This document shows positions 1 through 5,444 of a stretch of 5,444 nt of DNA, piece by piece; the first letter of the stretch is position 1, and each line of letters begins with the position of its first letter. Both the position numbers and the translations under genes were made by a program. Under the pieces are notes generated by a model. It was given only the letters and a program-made list of their open reading frames with translations. It made no database searches and was not told where the DNA came from. Source of the DNA: Dehalococcoidia bacterium (lineage in GTDB: Bacteria; Chloroflexota; Dehalococcoidia; GIF9; AB-539-J10); assembly GCA_023128875.1 (NCBI GenBank), contig JAGMDB010000104.1, forward strand, positions 1-5,444, written 5' to 3'.

Positions 1-795
1 AATGGAGATTTAACTATGGAAATAGTGCCAGATGAGGAAGGATCCAGCATGGGTACACTATCCTGTTGTGAAAGAGGGTATAAGGCTGACGCAGCAGTAA
101 TCCCTGAACCCACTAACATGAACGTGCTGGTAGCTGTGAAGGGTAATTTGAGCGGCGCGATAACGGTGTTTGGTAGGGCTGGACATGCTGATATCACCCA
201 GCCTCATTGGAAGGAGGGGGGAGCAGTAAATTCTATGGTGAAAGCGGTGCAAGTAATACGGGCTTTGGAGGAATTAACCAGAGAATGGAGAGACAGGCCA
301 GATATGGCGCACAAATTCCTGGATCCGGCTATAGTCACACCGACTATCATAAGGGGTGGAGAGTGGCTCATTACACATCCTGAAGAGGTTCAGATAGGAT
401 TTAGCTCAGATTTCAGCCCTGGTATGGTAAATACAGTAAGGGGAGAGATAGAGGAAAAGATAATGAGTGTTGCGGCTAGTGATCCATGGATGAAAGAACA
501 CCCACCAAAGCTTGAAGCTGGCTGGTTGCATGGCGCAGAAATCGATGAAAATGAGCCGATAGTTGAAACCGCTATGGAGGCAGCAAGAGAGCTGGGCATT
601 GAGCCAAAACTAGTAGGCTGGGGCACGTTAACTGATGCAGTTCATCTGGTAAATTGCTTGAAGATTCCCACTATTTCCATTGGGCCTGATGATAAGACAG
701 CCCACGCCACTGATGAATTCGTGGATATTGGGCAATTGGTGAAGACAACTAAAGTCTTAGCCCTGGCTGTCTTAAGGTGGTGTGGGTATGCATGA
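1..795 (+). CDS. M20-family metallo-amidohydrolase (ArgE/DapE-like), 3' part, 5' end outside the window
   Basis: The frame is open from base 1, so the gene starts upstream. The first ATG, at 16, lies in mid-domain and is not a credible start. About 264 residues are visible of an expected 400 or so; the missing part should hold the first metal motif (HxD). Numbering from the ATG at 16, the visible M20 signatures are the DEE motif (residues 6-8, catalytic Glu and metal ligand), an acidic metal ligand in PEPT (Glu31), the lid/dimerisation domain opening at GRAGHAD (His58), GG at 114-115, and the C-terminal metal ligand His230 in TAHATDEF. The family uses two zinc ions to hydrolyse N-acyl amino acids, small peptides or carbamoyl compounds, usually in the cytoplasm. 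The Asn and Arg that bind substrate carboxylate in DapE are not conserved here (Ile119 and Asp132 by hand alignment), so a true ArgE or DapE role is unlikely. It ends in TGA. The substrate is unknown; the family call is firm. Confidence 0.
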   Translation, partial: NGDLTMEIVPDEEGSSMGTLSCCERGYKADAAVIPEPTNMNVLVAVKGNLSGAITVFGRAGHADITQPHWKEGGAVNSMVKAVQVIRALEELTREWRDRPDMAHKFLDPAIVTPTIIRGGEWLITHPEEVQIGFSSDFSPGMVNTVRGEIEEKIMSVAASDPWMKEHPPKLEAGWLHGAEIDENEPIVETAMEAARELGIEPKLVGWGTLTDAVHLVNCLKIPTISIGPDDKTAHATDEFVDIGQLVKTTKVLALAVLRWCGYA

Positions 796-975
796 AAAAC
801 AATGCAGGTATGTTTCTGGCAAAACTGTGAAAATTTAGTGACTGAGTGCTTCTGGAGAGCAGTGAGAGGTGATGTAGATGCCCAAAAAAGGGGGAGCTAT
901 GTAATAAAAATGGAGTAGTGTGAATTGATGCGTGTAACAAACAAAAATGAATGAAAGAAGGAGTGCAATTAAAGA

Positions 976-2217
976 ATGGGTTTGAGAGATAAAGCCACAG
1001 AATTATATCATCCTGAAACACAGGCTCCATTCACCTTAGAGGAGTACGAGAAGAGAAGAACCAGGGTAAGGGAAACAATGGCCAGACAGAAAATTGACCT
1101 TCTTTACTGCTCGACACCAGAAAGCCTTTGCTATCTTACAGGCTATACAAGCAGTTATTATCAGTCGGAATCCCCCAAGGAGTGGCTACCACTGAGTGGG
1201 CTGGCTATTAAACAAGATTCAGACAAAATCATCCTTTTTGATACTGAAGAGGAGCAGGTATTAGCATCCAGCCATACTGTTGCTACTGATATTCGTATAC
1301 ACAGACCCAGGTCTCGGATTCCTGTGCTGGAGTTCATCATCAAGAATTTAGGGGAAGAGGGCTGGCTAAAGGGCACCGTTGGCCTGGAGAAAGGGAGCTA
1401 TCGTCCCAATCGAGTTGTCAGTGAGATGTTCCAGGCTGCTGTGGAAAAAGAAGGATGCAGTGTGGTGGATGGCTTCGATATCGTCAGAGATATTCGGGCA
1501 ATAAAGTCTCCGCAGGAGATGGTCTATATCAGAACAGCAGCGAAGATTGGCGATATTGGCATGAAAGCAGCAATTGAGCATATAGGGCCTGGGATGACGG
1601 AGATTGATGTCCGTGCGGAGATTGATTATGCTTGTGCCAAAGCGGGCGGAGAGAATTCTGCACTACCTACATACGTTCTTACAGGACAAAGATCTGCTCA
1701 TCCCCATGCCCTGGCCTCCAGACAAATGATTATGCCGGGAGATATAGTTTACATCGATATATGCGGTGTTTATAACCGCTATCATGTTGATATAGCCAGA
1801 ACGTTATCAATGGGCGAACCTCATCCTGAGGTGGTGAAGCTGATAGCTTTGTCGACCAAAGCTTGGCCTGCCGTCTTGTTAAAGGCAATCAAGCCAAACC
1901 GCACTTTCAGTGAAGTTAATAAGGCAATGGAAGCCTATTATACAAAGGTGGGTATTTTGGACGACGCATGGTGGGTTGGTGGCTATGACCTTGGCATAGC
2001 TTTTGCTCCGGAGTGGCCTGGCGTCTTTTACTACGGCCCGGGAAGCAACCCTGGAGATAAAATTTTCCTTCCCGGCATGGTGTTTAACTATGAGACCGCT
2101 TTCTATCTCCCTGAAAGGGCAGGCCTATCCACAACTATCGACACAATAGCAATTAATGAGACGGACGCCGAAATACTGAGCAAATTTCCTCCTGGCCTCG
2201 TCGTGGTAGATGCTTAA
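976..2217 (+). CDS. M24-family creatinase/aminopeptidase-fold hydrolase with an altered metal site
   Basis: This 413-residue protein has the two-domain layout of creatinase, prolidase and ectoine hydrolase: an N-terminal domain (about 1-170, with STPESLCYLTGY at 46-57) and a C-terminal pita-bread domain (about 175-413). The pita-bread domain keeps the conserved His after Pro (PH, 243-244) and the first two metal-ligand Asp positions (Asp261 in YIDIC, Asp272 in HVDIART). The usual GHGxG metal-His motif is replaced by GGYDLGI (335-341). The first Glu ligand appears kept (Glu373 in NYET), but the last is Asp389 in TIDT. Such loss is known for M24 members that are not aminopeptidases, for example creatinase, and a GY-type motif is recalled for ectoine-hydrolase-like proteins. 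A hydrolase of a small amidine, cyclic or amide compound is therefore more likely than a peptidase. The start is fixed: an in-frame TAA lies at 970-972 and AAGGAG at 958-963. The gene follows the M20 gene by 180 bases and precedes an MttB-like gene by 66. The exact substrate is unknown. Confidence 0.
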   Translation: MGLRDKATELYHPETQAPFTLEEYEKRRTRVRETMARQKIDLLYCSTPESLCYLTGYTSSYYQSESPKEWLPLSGLAIKQDSDKIILFDTEEEQVLASSHTVATDIRIHRPRSRIPVLEFIIKNLGEEGWLKGTVGLEKGSYRPNRVVSEMFQAAVEKEGCSVVDGFDIVRDIRAIKSPQEMVYIRTAAKIGDIGMKAAIEHIGPGMTEIDVRAEIDYACAKAGGENSALPTYVLTGQRSAHPHALASRQMIMPGDIVYIDICGVYNRYHVDIARTLSMGEPHPEVVKLIALSTKAWPAVLLKAIKPNRTFSEVNKAMEAYYTKVGILDDAWWVGGYDLGIAFAPEWPGVFYYGPGSNPGDKIFLPGMVFNYETAFYLPERAGLSTTIDTIAINETDAEILSKFPPGLVVVDA

Positions 2218-2283
2218 ATGAAGCTGCGGTATTTCCCCTCCAAGCAATAAACAAAATTCAAAGCTAGAAAGGAATTTGAAAAA

Positions 2284-3714
2284 ATGAAAGCTATCTTAAA
2301 TTCTTTATCCGAGGATGAAGTAGAGCGTATTCACGAGGCGAGCCTGCAGATTCTAAAGGAAACTGGGGTTAAGATTCTGAGTGAGAAAGTGCGAAAATTG
2401 CTTGCTGAGAATGGTGCGGATGTCAATGGGGCCATCGTAAAGATTCCAGGTTCTCTTGTAGCAGAAGCAATTAAGAAAGCCCCAAAGGAGCTGACGCTGT
2501 GTGCACGGGAGCCAAGATGTGACCTCAACCTTCCATCAAGTGAATTTCGCTTTCTATCCACAACTGGTTTTTCGCCATTCATAACCACAAATCTTGAGAC
2601 CGGGGAGAGGAGGAAGTCAACAAGCTCTGACGTGAAGGACTTTGCTGTAGCAGGTGATTATCTTGATACAGTTGATTTCTTCTGGCCCAGTGTACTTCCT
2701 GGTGAGATATCGCCTCCGCTCCAGGAACTCTACTCTTTGGCCATTGCATTTGAAAATAACAGGAAGCATATTCAATGTTCCTGTGTAACTGAGAAAACGG
2801 CCAAATGGCAAATCAGGCTGGCAAGCGCTATTGTTGGTGGTGAAGAAGCGCTGAAGAAAAGACCTATTTTTTCAACGATTAACTGTCCTATTGCCCCGCT
2901 GACATTTGAGGAAGGCGCATGTGAGGCGATGGTTACACTGGCGAAGGCAGGAATTCCCACTGCGCCTATGACTATGGTCTTAGCGACTACAACTGCTCCA
3001 GCGACACTGGCTGGCACACTGGTAATGGGGAATGCTGAGGAACTCGCCTCTCTTGTCATTGTTGAGTGCGCCAATCCTGGTGCGCCGATGATTTACACTT
3101 CGGAAGCAGCGCCAGCAAATATGAGGACGGGAGAAATCAACTATAACGCACCTCAGTACTTAGTGATTTCAGCAGCAGGTGCTCAGATGGCGAGGTTCTA
3201 CAAGATCCCCAGCCTGGCGGCCGATGTCTTCTTAGGAGAGGCGCCTTCTGATATTCTGTCTTTTGAACGTAATGTATTGCGAGCTGCTATGTGGTTTATG
3301 TGCAAGTCGGACCTTTCTCCTTCGTTAGGGTGCCGTGACCTGGCAATGAGTGCCTCATTGGGTCAACTGGTTCTTGATTGTGAGGCTTGCGAGCATGCCC
3401 GTGCCTATTTGCGCAGATTCGAACTGAATGATGATGCTTTGGCGCTGGATCTCATTCATAGAGTTGGCCCTGGCGGCCACTTCTTGGGTGAAAAACACAC
3501 ATTGAAGCATTTCAAGCAAGAAATATGGAGTAGAGAACTTTCTGATACTTTTATTCTCGACCCGGAGACAAAGGGCTCTTTTATTGAAAGAGCGAGGGTA
3601 AAGGTGAGGGAGATACTTGCTACATATACACCACCCCCTGTTGAAGAGAGTGTCCACAAGGAGATGGAACAGATCCTGCGACATGCCGAGAAGGATATAC
3701 TGGGGGATGGTTAA
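2284..3714 (+). CDS. MttB-superfamily corrinoid-dependent methyltransferase without pyrrolysine (divergent copy)
   Basis: This 476-residue protein aligns end to end with the next gene and has the usual MttB length. Recognisable blocks are the N-terminal helix IHEASLQILKETG (16-28), IPGSLVAEAIKKAPK (54-68), LCARE (72-76), TTGFSPFIT (93-101), STSSDVKDF (112-120), the barrel segment RPIFSTINCPIAPL (193-206), AKAGIP (220-225), and the C-terminal LNDDALALDLIHRVGPGGHF (381-400) followed by HTLKH. The family folds as a TIM barrel and transfers a methyl group from a methylated amine to the cobalt of a partner corrinoid protein in the cytoplasm. No in-frame TAG interrupts the gene, unlike pyrrolysine-containing trimethylamine MttB, so a betaine-type quaternary amine is the better guess. 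The SDSKxPDxQAGxEK block of the neighbour is replaced here by unrelated sequence (313-329), suggesting a different substrate or partner. An AAGGA Shine-Dalgarno (2269-2273) lies 10 bases before the ATG, and an in-frame TAA at 2248-2250 limits upstream extension. No partner corrinoid gene is visible. Confidence 0.
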   Translation: MKAILNSLSEDEVERIHEASLQILKETGVKILSEKVRKLLAENGADVNGAIVKIPGSLVAEAIKKAPKELTLCAREPRCDLNLPSSEFRFLSTTGFSPFITTNLETGERRKSTSSDVKDFAVAGDYLDTVDFFWPSVLPGEISPPLQELYSLAIAFENNRKHIQCSCVTEKTAKWQIRLASAIVGGEEALKKRPIFSTINCPIAPLTFEEGACEAMVTLAKAGIPTAPMTMVLATTTAPATLAGTLVMGNAEELASLVIVECANPGAPMIYTSEAAPANMRTGEINYNAPQYLVISAAGAQMARFYKIPSLAADVFLGEAPSDILSFERNVLRAAMWFMCKSDLSPSLGCRDLAMSASLGQLVLDCEACEHARAYLRRFELNDDALALDLIHRVGPGGHFLGEKHTLKHFKQEIWSRELSDTFILDPETKGSFIERARVKVREILATYTPPPVEESVHKEMEQILRHAEKDILGDG

Positions 3715-3780
3715 TGGCTTCACGATCAACACGAATATATACACGGGCTAGAATACATGCGAATTGCGGAGAATCAGTTT

Positions 3781-3786
3781 AGGGAG
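3781..3786 (+). promoter_or_regulatory. Ribosome binding site that sets the start of the second MttB-like gene
   Basis: AGGGAG lies 10 bases before the ATG at 3797. An in-frame TTG at 3764 would add 11 residues, but that extension would include this site and has no good ribosome binding site of its own. The protein from 3797 begins MAKPSLSFLS, matching MSKPEISFLS of the next gene, which also favours the ATG. Confidence 0.
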
Positions 3787-3796
3787 AATCATAAAG

Positions 3797-5242
3797 ATGG
3801 CTAAACCCAGTTTAAGCTTCTTGTCGGAAGGAGAGGTAGAGGCTATTCATAATGCCTCGTTAGAAGTTCTGGAAAATACTGGCATTAAAACTAGTAGTAA
3901 GAAAGCGCTTGATATTTTGAAAAAAGCTGGAGCGAATGTTGATTACGACAAGAACCAGGCGACTATTCCTCGCAGCTTAATTGAGGAGGCATTAAGAAGG
4001 GTTCCTAAAACTGTAAAACTTTGTGCCAGAGATGCAAAATATGACTTTGTATTGAGCAAGGAAGAACCACATTTTACAACAAGCGGATTTGCGCCTTTCA
4101 TAACAGATTGGGAAAGTGGTAAACGCAGGCTTTCGACTAGTAGTGATCTTGCTCGTTGGGCAAGATTGGTAGATTATCTTAATAATCTTAATATTACCTG
4201 GATGTCGGTGTGCGCCAATGAAATACCAGCCCCGATGCGAGACTTAGTCGAATTTGTTACTGCTCTAAAAAACACAGGTAAACATCTTGAGCCCGAAGGG
4301 CTCAGCGCCAGGAAAGCACAGTATCAAATTGAAATTGCTGCTGCTGTTGTTGGTGGCAAGGACGAGCTTAGCCGAAGGCCAATTTTTTCGGCGATTCAGT
4401 CTCCCATTTCTCCTCTTAGGTACGATGAGGGAGAAATAGAAGCTGCTATAGAATTTGCCAAAGCAGGTATTCCTGTTGTCTCCCTCACAATGCCCTTAGC
4501 AGGTGAGACATGCCCAGTTACGTTGTTAGGAACAATGGTTGTTACCAATGCCGATAACCTAGGAAACTTAGTTATCCTCGAGTTTGCTAGCCCTGGGGCT
4601 CCTGTAATATATGGTGCCTCATCCACAGTTGCAAATCCCAGAACAGGTATGTGTATGATAGGCGCACCTGAACGTAGCGTAATACACATGACCCTTGCTC
4701 AATTGACGCGCCGTTATGGGCTCCCGTGTATGTTGGCTGGAGGCAATTCCGATAGCAAGCTTCCCGATATGCAGGCAGGCTTTGAAAAAGCTACGACGCT
4801 TACCACTCTTATACTAACGGGAGGCGTGGATATTGTTGACGGTTTAGGAGCGATAGATTCAGCAAATACTATGTGCCCGGAGGCACTGGTTATTGATAAC
4901 GAAATTGCACATGGAGTTATGAGAGCTTGTCGTGGATTTGAAGTAAATGATGATACTTTGGCCGTGGATATCATTCACAAAGTTGGCCCTGGCGGCGTCT
5001 TTTTAGGAGAAAGGCATACTTTAAGGCATTACAAAACAGAGATCTGGATGCCAGAGCTTAGTGACAAAAATACCTATGAAACTTGGCAAAGAATGGGCTC
5101 TAAATCAATGGACAAAGTGGCTAAAGAGAAAGTCAAAGAAATATTGGCTACGCATAAACCTCAACCTATCCCTGAAGATGTTGAGAAGGAAATATCTCAG
5201 ATTCTGAAGAGGGCAGAGGCAGAATTCTTGACGAAGAGCTAG
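3797..5242 (+). CDS. MttB-superfamily corrinoid-dependent methyltransferase without pyrrolysine (canonical copy)
   Basis: This is a 481-residue protein from the ATG at 3797; a longer form from TTG at 3764 is less likely. It carries the full set of MttB-family blocks: IHNASLEVLENTG (17-29), TTSGFAPFIT (94-103), STSSDLARWA (113-122), RPIFSAIQSPISPL (194-207), AKAGIP (221-226), the GGNSDSKLPDMQAGFEK block (315-331), LVIDNEI (365-371) and VNDDTLAVDIIHKVGPGG (383-400), then GERHTLRH. The C-terminal tail has the familiar KEKVKEILATHKPQPIPEDV pattern (444-462 region). Known relatives lacking pyrrolysine demethylate glycine betaine, proline betaine, carnitine or gamma-butyrobetaine by passing the methyl to a corrinoid protein; which of these applies cannot be told from sequence alone. 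There is no internal amber codon. The gene ends in TAG, with an in-frame TAA two codons later (5246-5248). It sits 82 bases after the divergent copy and 131 bases before a close paralogue, so it is the middle member of a tandem set. Confidence 0.
   Translation: MAKPSLSFLSEGEVEAIHNASLEVLENTGIKTSSKKALDILKKAGANVDYDKNQATIPRSLIEEALRRVPKTVKLCARDAKYDFVLSKEEPHFTTSGFAPFITDWESGKRRLSTSSDLARWARLVDYLNNLNITWMSVCANEIPAPMRDLVEFVTALKNTGKHLEPEGLSARKAQYQIEIAAAVVGGKDELSRRPIFSAIQSPISPLRYDEGEIEAAIEFAKAGIPVVSLTMPLAGETCPVTLLGTMVVTNADNLGNLVILEFASPGAPVIYGASSTVANPRTGMCMIGAPERSVIHMTLAQLTRRYGLPCMLAGGNSDSKLPDMQAGFEKATTLTTLILTGGVDIVDGLGAIDSANTMCPEALVIDNEIAHGVMRACRGFEVNDDTLAVDIIHKVGPGGVFLGERHTLRHYKTEIWMPELSDKNTYETWQRMGSKSMDKVAKEKVKEILATHKPQPIPEDVEKEISQILKRAEAEFLTKS
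3837..3861 (+). repeat. 25-base direct repeat, copy 1 (paralogous coding sequence)
   Basis: These bases are identical to 5414-5438. Both copies encode the same part of the N-terminal helix (EAIHNASL) in the same frame. With one mismatch the match continues to the end of the window. It is best read as shared ancestry of two tandem genes, not as a separate element. Confidence 0.
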
Positions 5243-5354
5243 AGCTAAAAGTTAGTTTCAATAATGGAAAAATATTCTGCAGAAGGGAAGATTCAAAATC
5301 ACTGTCAGGGAAGGAAGGGAATAGAGGGACATGTGTTACATAGGAGCTAAAATT

Positions 5355-5363
5355 AAAGGAGGG
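5355..5363 (+). promoter_or_regulatory. Strong ribosome binding site of the third MttB-like gene
   Basis: AAAGGAGGG is a near-perfect Shine-Dalgarno sequence ending 10 bases before the ATG at 5374. It is the strongest such site in the window and supports the truncated reading frame that follows as a real gene. Confidence 0.
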
Positions 5364-5373
5364 ATTATAGAAA

Positions 5374-5444
5374 ATGAGTAAACCTGAGATAAGTTTTTTG
5401 TCACAAGATGAGATAGAGGCTATTCATAATGCCTCGTTGGAAGT
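5374..5444 (+). CDS. Third MttB-superfamily methyltransferase, 5' fragment cut by the window end
   Basis: Only the first 23 full codons are present. They read MSKPEISFLS then QDEIEAIHNASLE, followed by the start of a Val codon. This matches the N-terminus of the preceding protein (MAKPSLSFLS then EGEVEAIHNASLEV) at nearly every position, and more distantly that of the first MttB-like gene (LSEDEVERIHEASLQI). This N-terminal helix is typical of the family, so the assignment is good despite the short length. Bases 5414-5438 are identical to 3837-3861 in the neighbour. Whether the rest of the gene is intact, or contains an amber codon, cannot be seen. It follows the previous gene by 131 bases in the same direction, making a tandem set of at least three. 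Confidence 0.
   Translation, partial: MSKPEISFLSQDEIEAIHNASLE
5414..5438 (+). repeat. 25-base direct repeat, copy 2 (paralogous coding sequence)
   Basis: This is the second copy of the repeat at 3837-3861, located at the same place in the third MttB-like gene. The match runs close to the window edge, so its real length is unknown. Confidence 0.

Noticed and set aside
802..918. Small open frame of 38 codons with three Cys residues in the gap between the M20 and M24 genes
   Set aside because: It has no Shine-Dalgarno sequence before its ATG and no recognisable motif. A frame of this length is expected by chance in a 180-base gap.
925..953. Possible sigma-70 promoter (TTGATG followed by an AT-rich stretch) ahead of the M24 gene
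   Set aside because: No convincing -10 box occurs at the right spacing, so a promoter here cannot be supported from sequence alone.
2218..2250. Ten-codon frame starting directly after the M24 stop codon (TAAATG junction)
   Set aside because: It is too short to judge and shows no motif. The TAAATG arrangement alone is not evidence of translational coupling to a real product.
2254..2277. Inverted repeat AAATTC / GAATTT around the Shine-Dalgarno of the first MttB-like gene, as a possible translation-control hairpin
   Set aside because: The stem is only six base pairs, nearly all A-T, with a 12-base loop, so it would be weakly stable. There is no sign of a riboswitch fold.
3355..3744. 129-codon open frame on the minus strand opposite the end of the first MttB-like gene
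   Set aside because: It lies almost wholly inside a well-supported gene on the other strand and its protein resembles no known family, so it is a shadow frame.
5275..5284. Ten-base perfect palindrome TTCTGCAGAA in the gap before the third MttB-like gene, as an operator
   Set aside because: Palindromes of this size arise by chance, no second copy was noticed in the other gaps, and no promoter is evident beside it.

Overview
The window is a dense stretch of five genes, all on the plus strand. In order they are the 3' end of an M20-family metallo-amidohydrolase gene (1-795), a complete gene for an M24-family (creatinase / Xaa-Pro aminopeptidase fold) hydrolase (976-2217), two complete genes of the trimethylamine methyltransferase MttB superfamily (2284-3714 and 3797-5242), and the first 71 bases of a third MttB-superfamily gene (from 5374, cut by the window end). 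The gaps are 180, 66, 82 and 131 bases. No convincing terminator, tRNA, CRISPR array, insertion sequence or antisense gene was seen, so the genes could be one transcript or a set of co-directional units. The genes from 976 onward each have a Shine-Dalgarno-like sequence, so this is a bacterium or an archaeon using bacterial-style leaders.

The functional theme is breakdown of small nitrogen compounds. MttB-superfamily proteins move a methyl group from a methylated, usually quaternary, amine to a corrinoid protein. The founding MttB uses trimethylamine and contains pyrrolysine. Characterised members without pyrrolysine act on glycine betaine (MtgB), proline betaine (MtpB), carnitine (MtcB) or gamma-butyrobetaine (MtyB). 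Neither complete gene here has an internal amber codon, so both belong to the group without pyrrolysine. The M20 and M24 enzymes upstream are hydrolases of amide, amidine or peptide-like bonds. Both depart from the textbook active site: the M20 protein lacks the Asn and Arg that bind substrate in DapE, and the M24 protein lacks the usual metal-binding His and one of the Glu ligands. A reasonable but unproven model is that the hydrolases release or trim a methylated amine or betaine, which the MttB-like enzymes then demethylate. No corrinoid protein, corrinoid:tetrahydrofolate methyltransferase, activase or transporter gene is visible, so those partners would have to lie outside the window.

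The three MttB-type genes form a tandem family. The second and third start with almost the same protein and share a 25-base identical DNA stretch, pointing to fairly recent duplication. The first is more divergent and has lost a motif kept in the second. Base composition is mildly AT-rich. Arrays of MttB-like genes without pyrrolysine are common in anaerobic bacteria such as Firmicutes and Desulfobacterota, and in uncultured sediment Chloroflexota. An anaerobic or sediment bacterium is therefore a fair guess, but the sequence does not fix the lineage.
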